Assembly: GCA_024760905.1 (NCBI GenBank)
Contig: CM045731.1
Location: forward strand, 51,572,501-51,636,500
DNA length: 64,000 bases
DNA from: Plotosus lineatus
Lineage: Eukaryota > Chordata > Actinopteri > Siluriformes > Plotosidae
Direction of reading: 5' to 3'
In this document: piece by piece, positions 42,430-53,476 of the stretch
How positions within the stretch are numbered: the first letter of the stretch is position 1
Layout of the letters: every line of letters begins with the position of its first letter
Notes under the pieces: generated by a model
Database searches by the model: none
What the model saw: the letters and a program-made list of their open reading frames with translations, nothing else
Told to the model about the DNA's origin: nothing
Made by a program: the position numbers and the translations under genes

Positions 42430-43113
42430 CTATCCTTCTGTGTTCCTGTCCTGGATACCAAACCTACCCATCACTTCCTCGTCCCCTCTGTTTCCTGCAC
42501 CAACATGTCCATTGAAGTCTGCACCAATGACCACTCTTTCACCTCTGGGGGTACTCTGTATCACTTCATCTAACTCACTCCAGAATCTCTCCTTCTCTTC
42601 TCGCTCACATCCTGCCTGTGGGGCATAAGCACTAACAACATTAAACGTCATGCCTTCAATTTCTAACTTGAATCTCATCACTCTGTCTGACACTCTTTTC
42701 ACTTCTAGAACATTCCTGACAAACTCCTCCTTCAAGATGACTCCGACTCCACTTTTCTTCCCATCCACACCATGAAAAAACATCTTAAACCCTGCTCCTA
42801 AGCTTCTAGCGTTGCTGCCTTTCCTCCTGGTCTCCTGAACACACAGTATGTCCACCTTCCTCCTCTGCATAATGTCAGCCAGCTCTCTAGCTTTTTCGTT
42901 CATAGTTCCAACATTCAAAGTCCCTACTTTCAGTCCTCGACTCATGCCTTTCCTCTTCTCTCTCTGCCTACAGACACGACTCCCACCTCTCCTTCTTCGA
43001 CCAACAGTGGTCCAGTTTCCACCAGCACCCTGTTGGTTAACAGCACTGATGGCGGTCGTTCTTAACCCGGGCCTCGACTGATTCGGTATGTCATTCTTTC
43101 TTGTGATTCGCAT
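42430..43113 (-). CDS. APE-type endonuclease domain of RTE LINE copy D
   Basis: Target-site nicking domain. Open for 227 codons with motifs KVGTLNVGTMNEKARELADI, DILCVQETRRKG, NVVSAYAPQAGCEREEKERF and VVIGADFNGHVG. The N of TLNVGT, the E of QET, and the D and N of GADFN are the expected catalytic residues and are present. A stop follows NTEG, then the SDH-type motif GGRSTQVDFILCRR continues in another frame (near 42340), so the ORF is broken before the RT. Confidence 0.85.
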   Translation of the reverse strand: MRITRKNDIPNQSRPGLRTTAISAVNQQGAGGNWTTVGRRRRGGSRVCRQREKRKGMSRGLKVGTLNVGTMNEKARELADIMQRRKVDILCVQETRRKGSNARSLGAGFKMFFHGVDGKKSGVGVILKEEFVRNVLEVKRVSDRVMRFKLEIEGMTFNVVSAYAPQAGCEREEKERFWSELDEVIQSTPRGERVVIGADFNGHVGAGNRGDEEVMGRFGIQDRNTEG

Positions 43114-43879
43114 ATTTTATTTGGCATTTGTTTTACGCCGGATGCCCTTCCTGACGCAACCCTCTGCATTTATCCGGGCTTGGGAGCAGCGTGAGGGAGA
43201 GACACTGGTTTGTGCCCCCCCCCTCACGGCTGCATTAGAATTGCACTGCATCCATGGGGCAAAAAAGTTAAAATCAGTATCAACAGGAGCATGCCTGCAG
43301 AAAAGTGGCCCTTTCGAAGGCATCCATAAAGTAGCATATGCTTTGACGTATGGATATCCCACTGGTTAAACATATCGTTTGCGAAATAGAGGGCAGAATG
43401 ATGAACCTCATTTCCAGTCGGTGGCATGTCAACGCACATGCGCAAAAGGATTGTCGTACGAATAGCAAAAAACAAATCCCGTACTGTGCCGTACGGGTAG
43501 CCACGGCCTTAGGATTAAAGCGGTTTAGAAAATGAATGGCACAATAATAGTAAATTATTCATATTGACAAGGTTGACTTAAGTTCCACATTAAATTATGC
43601 TGATGTGTACTGCGTACAGTAGGCATATTTAAAAAAAAATTTAAGTCAAAACGTTTTTATATTTTTAATTTAACATTAGTAAATCTAAGAAATAAATTCA
43701 GTTAAGGATATTTGTTTACCTCTGCTCTCAGAAGTAGTAACAGCTCAGGTCATGACATAACACAATGTTTTCTGTAGTAAACAACAATATTAGTAATATT
43801 TAAAAAAACATAGCTCAACAAACTGAATAACAGGAATGAGAATAAAATTAAGAATAAGACATCTTTCCTGTGCGGTCTC

Positions 43880-44009
43880 CGTATTTCTATTTTCGTTGCA
43901 AAATCTCATTGTTTAGATCTCCACCGGAAGTGCTGCGGCCTGTCTTACTGCGTGCCGCTAACGTATTTCCTGTGACGCAGAAAGATTTTTAAAATAGTCT
44001 CCTTTAGTG
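43880..44009 (+). promoter_or_regulatory. ccnt1 promoter/5' UTR region, possibly bidirectional with mlh3
   Basis: Contains an ETS-type site ACCGGAAGTG at 43923-43932, a CRE-like tgacg near 43972 and raised CpG content compared with flanking AT-rich sequence. It sits directly before the ccnt1 start codon. A minus-strand splice donor inside it suggests mlh3 transcription starts here too. No TATA box is seen. Confidence 0.45.
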
Positions 44010-44179
44010 ATGGCGGCTCCGCAAGTTTCTCGCTCGGAAAAGAAGAATAATTGGTATTTTACCCGTGAACAGATCGAAAATAGCCCGTCTCGCCGAGCGG
44101 GACTCGACCCTGACAAAGAATTATCGTACAGGCAACAGGCTGCAAATCTTCTTCAAGATATGGGACAACGGCTCAATGT
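44010..44179 (+). CDS. ccnt1: ccnt1 exon 1 (residues 1-56 plus split codon)
   Basis: Encodes [20 protein letters not shown] and on to [22 protein letters not shown]. Donor is gtatcc. Human has [20 protein letters not shown] at the same place. Confidence 0.95.
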
Positions 44180-47100
44180 GTATCCTTTTTCCTTAAAGCG
44201 TTGAGAACCGGACTTGCTGGTAGGCTAGCATGCTAGCTACAAAAAAAAATATTTTTTTTTAAAAAAGCACTGGTTCTGCTGTGGTTGGACTTGGGTACTG
44301 TTGTGAGTAGTTTGAGAATTATACACTCACATACGATTATATTCTTACTGTAAATAAAAGTGTTGCAGAAATGAATTAAAGTGAGTTGAAAGACTCCTGG
44401 CCGGTGTCGATTGCTAACGCTAGCCGTGTTAAGGCTTGTGGGTTGTGTAGGCCTCACGGCGGCAAGCAGTACAAGCTTTATTGTCGGAAATAATATATTA
44501 TTCGGTCTAATGCTGTATACTTGACCATTTACTCTTCATTTCTTTTACCCAACACTGTTTTTCTACATACCTGACTTTCTGCTTAGCATGCTTGTGTTTT
44601 GATTTAGCGGCAAGATTGTAAGCCGAGTTAGCATAGCTACTTAGCATAGTTAGCAAGGATGCTAATAACGCTGTCTCCTAAGCAATGTTGTTCAATAAAT
44701 TTGGGTTTTAAACGTGTCATATTCATATTATTTTACTATTTTTCTCTTAATATATGCCTTTCAAGTTGTACGCTATGTCTGTTTGCTTTGATTCTGCGTT
44801 TGCTAGCTGCTTTTGTTTGCTAACATTAGTACGAGAGCCAATTTCACTTTCGATATTTAGCAACAGGGCTTTGTTTTCCTTTCTTCTCTCTCATACTGAA
44901 TGTTCTCTTTCGTTACCCACAGCCACCTTTTGCTACCACCACCCCCAGTTTTCTCTACCCATTTCCAAATGAACCCACGTTATAAACGTGTGCATGACTA
45001 TATGCAGATTGTTTATCTTGTTTATTTCACGGCCATATTTATAGTCCTTGACTCCATAAATACAGATCCCAGCTGACTATCAACACGTCCATCGTGTACA
45101 TGCATCGCTTCTATATGATCCAGTCTTTCACTCGCTTCCACAGAAATGTAAGGCAGACCGTCAACATGGACTTTAAATCCCATTGTACAAAATTCGTTGC
45201 AGACTGTATCAATATATACATATGTTCGCTCCAGGTGATTGCCCCTGCTGCCCTTTTCTTGGCAGCAAAGGTTGAAGAGCAGCCACGCAAATTGGAGCAC
45301 GTGATTAAGGTGGCCCATGCCTGTCTCAATCCTCAGGAGCCTCCTCTGGACTCCAGGAGTGATGTAAGTTTTGATGTAGCTAATATGATGATAGCAGTGT
45401 GTGGTTGTTTAGTCTGAGATTGATGTAGAGGCCGGATTTTTAGGAAGTTAACTTTCAACAACAATTAAAAAAAAAAAAGAAAGAAATCTTGATTTGGGAT
45501 GTACAGATCCAACACCGCTCATCAGTGTCAGTGCTTGTTGAAGGATGACACATTTTTCAGTTCTGTACACTGATATTTTCTGATGTGATGGAGAACTTGT
45601 GTGAGTTGTTTTCCAGCTTGTCTCTAGAACACTTATGGTGAATGCACTGTGGTATTACTCTTACAGAAAAGAGGGTAAAGGGGTCAGTTATCATAATATA
45701 TCTTATCGGATTGGTATAGCTCTTGATACTTCTATATTTTGGACATCTAAAGACTGCCCTGACCCTATGTTGGTTTTTATGTGACCAGTAATAGGCCTCA
45801 TTTACTAAAATGGATATGAACCAATTTAACTCGTACAGGGCATTTACACGAAAAATAAAATGTTTATTAAAAATAATAGATGGACAATGTATGTATGACT
45901 CCTATCAGTTTAAAGTCCTAAATCTACCAATGTGCTTATTATCCAACCAACTCTAATTTTATTTGCACATACATACAGATGTAATAAATATAATGCCCCC
46001 CATAAATCTAAATTGGGTTAGTATGCATGTAACTGTTGTACTGCAGAAGCTGAACTGCATTACATTAATCCTTATTAAGTCCTTATTTTATCATCTGTTT
46101 AGAATTTTGTGAGCTTTCAGTTCTCAGGCATTTTGTGTGTCTTGCTATATGTAAATCAGCTGTGCGGAAATATTTGTCAATCCGTTGGTGGAATTTATTA
46201 ACGTGCATATACAAGAATAAAGAAAATCAGCATCACCGAGACTTTTATAAATGTCACTGGCTTTTACCCACAAATGCATTAAGATTGCTAAATGAGGCCT
46301 AATGAGTACACACATTAAAAAAAAACAAAACAATTGCCAAACAGCATGACACAACTTTGTTGTTTCTGTTAATAGCATCTTTTTTGCAAACAGGAATTTT
46401 TGCATTCACAGCAATTGGCTATGAAACCACTGCACCAAAGCATTGACATGCCACTGTACTTGTTACAAGTGTGGATATATGCTTTTTTGCTCTTATGTGA
46501 GGCACTCCACCGAACGTAGGCGCTTGTCGCAAGTAACGTATGGTACTTTTGAGACAAAGCGCGGCTTATCCGGACTTCCAATCTTTCAAATGAGCTAGTG
46601 AAGGTTGAGTGCTAAACAAGTATTCAACGCGCACTTGCTCACTTGAAAGATCGGAAGTCCGAATAAGCCGTGCTTTATCTCACAAGCACCATATGTCACT
46701 TGCGACAAGTGCCTACATTTGATGGAGCGCCTCACATATACGTGTGTGTTTATATATGCAATATGATGTGTGTATTGACGGAGCTGATCGTTGTTATTGT
46801 GAAGTTTTGACTGGCAGCTAACAGGGTACTTGTGAGAAAGAGAGTGGTATGAGTGCATAAGACCCTGTGAGTAACCTGCCTGTCCTCTCGATCTCAGACT
46901 TACCTGCAACAATCCCAAGACCTGGTCATGCTTGAGAGCATTATACTCCAGACCCTCGGTAAGTTTGGAACTAGCAAAAGTGGGTCTCTGAGTCACCACC
47001 ATGTTAGTGTGAAGAGAGAATAACCCCCCCATCCACAGCCGAGTTCAGCAGAAGGAATATAAACCTGCTCATAAACAGACATTGTAACTTTCCATAATTT

Positions 47101-50100
47101 TTTTCGTCCCCTCAGAGTATTTTTGAACCGTTCTGTTTTGTACTGCATTTATCATAGGGCTGGGCAATATGATATATCTATATCAATGGTGGGCTGTGCA
47201 TTTGGTACCTGGGCCTTCGGTAGGGACATAACAGACTTAATAGACATTAATACCACCACTACCCAAGCCATCAATAATGTACAAAAACACAATATAACAA
47301 GGTGCGACATTGCAGAAAGCGAGGCATTTCACACATTTCTGCTAGTAACTCTGAGCATTACAGTAAATTTGGCACTTGACCGAATGTCACAAGTGTGATC
47401 CATACCTCCTCGACCTCTTCTTACAATGTCTAGCTTTTCTGGAAAAGTCTGCCTTGAAAATTAATTTTTAAGAATGTCTGACATCGAGTCAGTTTCTTCT
47501 CCCCATCTGCCATTTGTAGGTATGAAAAATTCTGACTAGAATGTGTTGTGTGCAGATCACTACAGACTATTCAGCGAATCAAATTTTTTGCTCTGTCCAA
47601 CCAATCAGAGAATAAAAAAAAATACTGATTTTATTGTGGGGCAAACCTGAAATCTGATTGGTTAAATAAACAGCCTTATTACTGTCTGTCTGTCTTCCTT
47701 TCGGCTTTTTCCCTTTTACTCGGGAATCGCCACAGCAAATCATCTGATTCGCACATTTGATTTGGCAGAGGTTTTTACGTCGGATGCCCTTCCTGTCACA
47801 ACGCTTTTTAGCAAGGGACAGAAACACGCTGACGACTTTGCAGCCTACTCTAAACATCCTTATTACTAATATAGTTTAAGTCATATCTACCAACGCTGAT
47901 GATTTTGAAGGCCCTGGTCAGATTCGATCGATATGGCAGCACATAGAAGCTGAAATTTGATTGGACAAAAAAAAAATTAATATAATGTACTGGAAGCAGT
48001 GTAGCCAAGAGACACAAAGAAATGAAGAGAATCAACTGTTTGGAATAAATTAACACAATTTAATGGAACAAATACTAGAGTTTAAGTTGTAAGTGTAAGT
48101 CAGTGCTTCTAATAGTGTTTAGACCAGTAGAAAGGCTTTGTTGGCCCTGATGGCCCACCATTGATACATCCTGATGTTTATCACTATGTGTATTCTGCTA
48201 TGAAATGTTCAGAGAGGGGGAAAAGCACATGAGGGCACATGCAGGCTATTTGTATGTACACAACCTAACACCAGAGGCAGGGGGTGCTCAAGTGCTCTTG
48301 CAAGCACCTCCATAAAAAAAGTTGTTCAAACCTTGTTAAACACCACATCTAAAAATGTGTTCACTTCTGAAAGTAAGGTGATACAGCAGCTAAGTCATGA
48401 TATTTGGTAATCTGATGATCTGAATGGTCGTATCATAATACAATAATTGATAAATGTATCTACGTATGTATTTGACACAAAGCCCTAACTGTATTTATTT
48501 TTTCCCGCACCGTGATGCTCAGTTTAATAATCTATCGTCCAATCCAGACCCACTGAACTTACTTTGTGTATTGTGCGTATTTATATCAGTGTGCTTATTA
48601 GCCCGCTTAGCAGATTTGAAGATTTGTGCATGAACTCGCTTCTCACTCTCTGTTTTTTCTTTGCCTCCCTTTTTTTCAACAACTTCAGCTTTTGACATTA
48701 CCATCGACCATCCTCACACACATGTCGTCAAATGCACACAGCTCGTACGAGGTAAGTGTTGCGTTTCACTTTTAATTGCATACTTCGGTGTTTTAATGTA
48801 GATTCGCGTGGAATGTGATATTTCATGTGTGAATGTTTTTGCATGTTTTGTTTATTCCAGCGAGTAAGGACCTGGCTCAGACGTCATATTTTATGGCAAC
48901 CTACAGGTGTGTTGAATCTATTCCAAAAACAACCCCGTTATACTGCCTGTTTTCTCCTGCTAATGAACTTATTACTTTGGAGCTGATTATAACTAGGTTT
49001 TGTCATCATCATATTATTATTAGTATGCATGTCATGCTTAATGTGCTTCTGTTGTTGCAGTCTGCACCTGACTACATTCTGCCTCCAGTACAGCCCAACA
49101 GTCGTGGCATGTGTGTGCATTCATTTAGCCTGCAAATGGTCTAACTGGGAAATACCCGTCTCAACTGATAGCAAGCACTGGTGGGAGTACGTCGACCGAA
49201 AAGTCACTCTGGGACTGCTGGATGGTATGTAACGTGCACAAGATCTCCAAGTGCTGTTAGGACCTGGGATACATTTCCCTTTTTTATATAACGTGTTCAA
49301 AGTGATAAGCGCCCAGGGTGCTTAAAAATTGGAGTGGGTGGGCGCTTATTAAAATGTTACCAGCATAGCGGAACAGTGAGTGCTTATTACCATATATATA
49401 TATATATAGCGTGTTACCCTTGTGTTAAGACGTTGTCTCTGTGATCTTTGTGTTTACACTGTTTTGTGGACTTTTGTGACCCTAAGCAAATATGGTTGGT
49501 CAGAAGCGTAAGCTTACTAGCATAGGTGCAAGTCTCATACACAGAGATGGATTAACTGTCTGCTCGGATCGGCGCATTCTACCATGCATACTCGGTTAAG
49601 CAAAGAGAGTTGTAAAATGAATGAAAACCCGAATCCAGAAAAGAAAGAACTCTCTGCTCTGCTGTGATTCACGTCAGTGCAGGCTGAGTACTAAATGAGT
49701 TCAACAGCGCCCTTGCTCACTTGAAAGACCAGAAGTGCGTATAACCTGCCTTCAAGCACAGCATGTAGACCACTTTCGGTATTGAGCACCTCACATATTG
49801 TAAGCGTTGATTGGCTGTTTTAAGCTTCATGTAAAGTAAGTTGACTCAGCTTCATGTAATGTGACTCAGCTTAGTTTCATGTAAAGTGATCATCCGTTGA
49901 CCATCAGAACCATTTATAAGCAGAAAGATCGCATCATAGAGAATGTTAAAGGTTATATCTGATACTGTATTTGATATTTGATGAGTGAATTTGATTAAAA
50001 TTTATCAATTTGAAATTATTTTCTTGAATTTAATTTATTTGAAATTAATGTTATGTGATATTATTTTACAATGTTATGTTTATAATAATTGATTTAGGGG

Positions 50101-50826
50101 TGTTTTATGAGATACAGTCATGGTATTTATGGATGTATAGTACAGTATGAGCGTCATACGTCACTGTAACAACTTACCTTCACTTTCAACTTGTGTTCGG
50201 AACCAATTAAAAACATAAGTTGGGGAGCGCGTGTGTGTGTATATACACATACACACAGTCGGACCCCGACTTACGAAATGAATCCGTTCTAGCGCCTTTT
50301 TTGTAACGTGGGAGTTTCGTCAGTAGGGGTCTCATTTTACATGCTAAACGCCTGATTCGTTCCAAGGCTCCAAAGACCCTTTAAAATGATAAAAGTACAC
50401 CAATTTTGTATGAAATATGTGTTAAAAGTAAAAGAATATTATTTATTAAACATTTTATTAACATATTAAACCATTTAATTAAACCATTATTAAACATTTT
50501 TTATTAACACACACACACACCTGTCTCACTCTCACACACACACACACATAAGCATTAAATGTGTATTGTATACACATTAAATGTTTATTGTAGCTCTGCG
50601 GACCACGCCCACAAGATGTGGAATTCAAATTGCATTCCCTGCTTGACAGATCAGAGGTCCAAACTCAACTTTAATGATTCCTTGAGGGATCAGAATTCCA
50701 GATGAGCTCAAATGCGCCACATTTATTAAGCATTTACTGAATTAAACAACTTAAAGTCGAGTTAAGCTTTCTTCTCTCTCTCACACACACACACACGCAC
50801 ACACACACACTCTCTCTCTATCTCTA

Positions 50827-50865
<39 letters not shown>

Positions 50866-53133
50866 GATGGGATGTTTTATTTAAAGCGGAATTACGGTAC
50901 CTGTATGAAGGATCAGAGGACCTCACTGTATTTCCACTTTAAGGTCTCCTTCTGGTTCTGCGTCATCCCTCCTGGCTAATGGGAGGCCAACGGGGCGGGA
51001 TATTGAGAGACAGCCAATGAGAGAGCAACTCGCGCATCGTGTGAAATTTTTATTGATGCGTTTGAATTTTGAATTTGTTTTCGTAAGTGGGGGTTGTTTT
51101 CGTATCCCGGGGACCAAAATTAGGAAAAAATTTTTTTAGTAGTATTAGTAGAATAGTATTATGATTTCTGATTAGTTGAATAATTTTTGAAGCTGTCCGG
51201 TGAGGCTGGCTTGGTTAAAGGAATTTTGGGTTCCGAATGGTACATAAAACTTCCTGCATACTAAAGTCTCTTGACTGGTACCTTTTAGCGAGGTGCTACA
51301 GCCATTGTTGTCATCTTTTTTGACTTTCTATTTACGAACACCATCTGGTTTTAGATGTAAAAGCTTAGGATTTATGCCAGATTGTTCTGCCTGAATCTCG
51401 AGCAGATAGGTTCGGATGAAGTGCTTTTCGCAGACTACTGACTTGAGTTTGAAAGGAAATGCTTTCAGAGTATAGGACAAAACAAATAATTTGTGTCATT
51501 ACCAGGGCTGAAGCAGCCGCAGATGGCAACATGTCGCCGCACATACCTAGTAGTAATGGTGGCAGTAGTAGTGTGGCAGCACTCGTGTACTTGAAGAGAA
51601 GCAAGGACTGACAATGCCTCACGGAACCACTGATGTCAAACATAGTCATTTTAAAACGCTACTAATGCAAACTCACCACAGTTACCCGTTAACTACAGAA
51701 ATATGTTTTTTTTAATTTCAGTCACTGATGCAACCCTGTTGTTGAGTGTATTCGGCTTTGTATGCTGTGTGACTCGTGATCTTGCAGTCAGAGTGTTCAA
51801 CCTGCTTTTCAGAACTGACACATGAGTTTCTGCAGATCTTGGAGAAGACACCGAGCCGGTTAAAACGCATTCGGAACTGGAAAGTAAGTGGTTGTTTGTT
51901 TGAAGTGGAAGTATAAGCTGTTTTGTTAGCCTTGTAAAAAAATTAAATAATAGCATTTTTAAAAATGGTCATCTTGTCTAATTTTAGGCATCAGGTCAAA
52001 CAGGGAAGAAGTCGAAGGATGGCGATAAGACGGATACAATCATGAACATGATCTCTATGGCATCCTCTGAAAGCACACTGGTCGGCCTGATGAATTTCTC
52101 AGCATCATCTTTACCCTCCTCGCCCTCCAGCCCCACATTGACTTTGGAAGGTAAGCAGCCTATTTTCAAAGTGCCTAACCCACCAGAACCACCTGCTCCT
52201 ACAAGAGTGTCTCTGAGCGAGTATCGCGCCAAGCACGCCGATGAGCTCGCCGCCCAGAAAAAGAAACTGGAAAACATGGAGGCTTCTGTAAAACGCGAGT
52301 ACGCCACCGCTGCCCAGGCGCTCATGAGCCAGCAACGAAAGGAGAAGCACCACCATAACCACCACCAGCAACAAGCTGGCTCGAGCTCCTCGGAGCCCAT
52401 CGTTCTGAAGATCCCGCTGGATGAGAGGCAGGATCGAATCAAAATGCGTTTCCCAAACAGCAGCAGAAGAACTGAGCAGGACCTGAAAGTAAAGCTCCGC
52501 CTCCCAGAACGTCGCACAGCTCCAAGTGATGAAGGAAAGAGCAAAGAGAAGCACAGAGAGCGGTCCAACCATCATCACCACCATCACAATCATCACCATC
52601 ACCACTCATCAGGAAGCAGCTCTTCCTCCTCCTCTTCCTCTTCATCAGCACACAAACACTCCAGCTCAGCGAGTGCTTCCTCAAGTAGCAAGAAGACAGA
52701 GCCAGCACGATCAAGCTCATCGTCCCAAAAACGAACTCACTCATCTGAGCCTCCGTCTAGCACCCACCCTTCTAAAGTCAGCAAGACGTCCAGGAATTCG
52801 TTCCAGCTGCACCCGCTGCCTGCCGACATCCTGCCCTCACTTATGCTCTCACACAATCAGGGAAACTACCCGCATTCCAAAACGGACAAGGCCGACACTA
52901 ACGGGCACGGTGCCAGCTCCAGTGGTCAATCCAACGAGTTCCAGGACACGTTTGACATGCTGAACTCATTGCTTAGCGCTCAGGGGGTGCAGCCTTCACA
53001 GCCTCAAATGTTTAACTATCACTCCCAGTACGGCGACTACAGATATGGACCGGGCTCAAGAGGAGGAAACCCGCAACCACCACCGCCACTTCCCTCAGAA
53101 CCACCTCCCCGGCTTCCGCCGTTGCCCGAATGA
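44010..53133 (+). CDS. ccnt1: Cyclin T1, regulatory subunit of P-TEFb (with CDK9)
   Basis: Nuclear cyclin that activates CDK9 to phosphorylate RNA polymerase II and release it from pausing. Nine exons: 44010-44179, 45066-45147, 45235-45363, 46898-46958, 48689-48751, 48861-48906, 49061-49224, 51813-51883, 51988-53133. These sum to 1932 nt, 643 residues, with every phase consistent. The N-terminal ~260 residues hold two cyclin folds ([66 protein letters not shown]). A charged coiled-coil-like segment spans about 341-382, His-rich runs lie at 383-388 and 456-468 followed by poly-Ser, and the C-terminus is [14 protein letters not shown] plus a proline-rich tail ending PPLPE. The [16 protein letters not shown] block and PPLPSEPPP tail separate it from cyclin T2. 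Human CCNT1 is about 726 residues. The start is ATG 44010; the codon before it is GTG. Confidence 0.96.
44180..45065 (+). other. ccnt1 intron 1
   Basis: 886 bp, GT (gtatcc) to AG (atacag). No repeat or gene seen inside; retains raised CpG in the first 300 bases. Confidence 0.8.
45066..45147 (+). CDS. ccnt1: ccnt1 exon 2 (to residue 84)
   Basis: Acceptor atacag, donor gtaagg. Reads [27 protein letters not shown]. The first base completes the Val codon from exon 1. Confidence 0.92.
45235..45363 (+). CDS. ccnt1: ccnt1 exon 3 (residues 85-127)
   Basis: Acceptor ctccag, donor gtaagt. Encodes [20 protein letters not shown] and [17 protein letters not shown], the core of the first cyclin box. Confidence 0.95.
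46493..46740. repeat. ~250 bp hairpin (foldback MITE) in ccnt1 intron 3
   Basis: Arms ttatgtgaggcactccaccg ... gcttgtcgcaagtaac, cggcttatccggacttccaa and their mirror ttggaag-free counterpart gatcggaagtccgaataagc ... cttgcgacaagtgcctac ... gagcgcctcacatata pair over about 100 bases with few mismatches and a ~45 base loop. A diverged relative is at 49680-49800. Confidence 0.78.
46898..46958 (+). CDS. ccnt1: ccnt1 exon 4 (residues 128-147)
   Basis: Acceptor ctcag, donor gtaagt. Encodes [20 protein letters not shown], equal to human [20 protein letters not shown] with small changes. Confidence 0.94.
47686..47858 (-). mobile_element. S1 SINE fragment, RTE-type tail, minus
   Basis: cttcctttcggctttttccc to gacgactttgcagcctactc. 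In ccnt1 intron 4. Confidence 0.8.
48689..48751 (+). CDS. ccnt1: ccnt1 exon 5 (residues 148-168)
   Basis: Acceptor ttcag, donor gtaagt. Encodes [20 protein letters not shown] after a split codon that reads Ala where human has Gly. Confidence 0.94.
48861..48906 (+). CDS. ccnt1: ccnt1 exon 6 (46 nt)
   Basis: Acceptor ttccag, donor gtgtgt. Encodes [14 protein letters not shown]; the last residue is Asn in remembered human sequence. Phases fit both neighbours. Confidence 0.92.
49061..49224 (+). CDS. ccnt1: ccnt1 exon 7, second cyclin box
   Basis: Acceptor ttgcag, donor gtatgt. Encodes [35 protein letters not shown] and [12 protein letters not shown]. Confidence 0.95.
49290..49392 (-). mobile_element. 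Family P6, third copy (terminal fragment)
   Basis: gataagcgcccagggtgctt, then ggagtgggtgggcgcttatt and gaacagtgagtgcttattac match the right ~100 bases of the 36009-36747 element in reverse. In ccnt1 intron 7. Confidence 0.6.
49680..49800. repeat. Diverged half-copy of the intronic hairpin element
   Basis: cttgctcacttgaaagacca, gaagtgcgtataacc and gagcacctcacatattg align with the right arm at 46640-46740. In ccnt1 intron 7. Confidence 0.5.
50257..51130 (-). mobile_element. Pogo-type MITE, family P2 copy 4 (right end decayed)
   Basis: Starts cagtcggaccccgacttacg and follows copy 3 through the CA-rich core to ttcgtatcccggggacc; the final terminal repeat is not recognisable. In ccnt1 intron 7. 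Confidence 0.75.
51813..51883 (+). CDS. ccnt1: ccnt1 exon 8 (to residue 262)
   Basis: Acceptor ttcag, donor gtaagt. Encodes [23 protein letters not shown], the end of the cyclin fold; human reads LEKTPNRLKRIWNWRA. Confidence 0.94.
51988..53133 (+). CDS. ccnt1: ccnt1 last coding exon (residues 263-643, stop)
   Basis: Acceptor ttttag; stop TGA at 53131-53133. One long exon carries the whole non-cyclin half: [20 protein letters not shown], the coiled-coil-like [20 protein letters not shown], His- and Ser-rich low-complexity runs and the conserved C-terminus ([15 protein letters not shown], then [11 protein letters not shown]). Confidence 0.95.
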   Translation, partial: ASGQTGKKSKDGDKTDTIMNMISMASSESTLVGLMNFSASSLPSSPSSPTLTLEGKQPIFKVPNPPEPPAPTRVSLSEYRAKHADELAAQKKKLENMEASVKREYATAAQALMSQQRKEKHHHNHHQQQAGSSSSEPIVLKIPLDERQDRIKMRFPNSSRRTEQDLKVKLRLPERRTAPSDEGKSKEKHRERSNHHHHHHNHHHHHSSGSSSSSSSSSSSAHKHSSSASASSSSKKTEPARSSSSSQKRTHSSEPPSSTHPSKVSKTSRNSFQLHPLPADILPSLMLSHNQGNYPHSKTDKADTNGHGASSSGQSNEFQDTFDMLNSLLSAQGVQPSQPQMFNYHSQYGDYRYGPGSRGGNPQPPPPLPSEPPPRLPPLPE

Positions 53134-53410
53134 ACACTCATCTGGTACTGGGCTTCCCGGACTTTCAACCATGCATTAAGCAAACCTTTTTACTGTACCA
53201 CTATAAAAGTATATATGCACATTCTGCTTCAGCCTGTTTAATCATCCTTGGTGTCCTTGTGCATGGGTGGTTCCACGGCACCCGAATGTGTGGCAATAAT
53301 GGCTATAAAAGATAAACTATTAAAACTTTTAAAACTTAGCAAAAAAAAATGCAAAAGGAAAATGTTATTTATTTTAAAAAAAATGTACATACTATTTTTG
53401 TCACTCAGTT

Positions 53411-53476
53411 TTGTGTGTGTGTATGTGTGTGTGTGTGTGTGTATATATATACATATATACACACACACACACATAT
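53411..53476 (+). repeat. TG/TA/CA microsatellite in ccnt1 3' UTR
   Basis: TG run, TA run, then CA run; self-complementary, so it could fold in the transcript. Confidence 0.9.

Larger units (their letters stand above)
40820..43225 (-). mobile_element. RTE LINE copy D with endonuclease and reverse transcriptase, lacking its 3' end
   Basis: Runs from the 5' G-run at about 43225 through the APE endonuclease (42430-43113) and RT to near 40820, where it stops at a point equal to about 18740 in copy C. So roughly 560 bases of 3' sequence are absent, which is the wrong end for ordinary 5' truncation. No duplication was found at its borders. Sits in the presumed mlh3 intron 1, same strand as mlh3. 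Confidence 0.85.
40516..43949 (-). other. mlh3: Probable first intron / 5' region of mlh3, filled by an RTE LINE
   Basis: The acceptor next to the mlh3 ATG implies an upstream non-coding exon. The best donor seen on the minus strand is GCA|gtaaga with the exon ending at 43949, only about 60 bases from the ccnt1 ATG on the other strand. If right, this intron of 3.4 kb consists mostly of RTE copy D (40820-43225). A weaker alternative donor (CAGAG|gtaaac) is near 43719. Confidence 0.3.

Noticed and set aside
44007..44009. GTG start one codon before the ccnt1 ATG
   Set aside because: ATG at 44010 gives the expected N-terminus; non-ATG initiation is not needed.
51365..51649. 94-codon minus-strand frame in ccnt1 intron 7
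   Set aside because: No recognisable domain, no supporting splice sites, low-complexity Ser/Leu composition.
51996..52605. 190- and 164-codon minus-strand frames
   Set aside because: Shadows of the ccnt1 last exon; the poly-Ser and poly-His codons produce Met/Val/Cys-rich frames in reverse.
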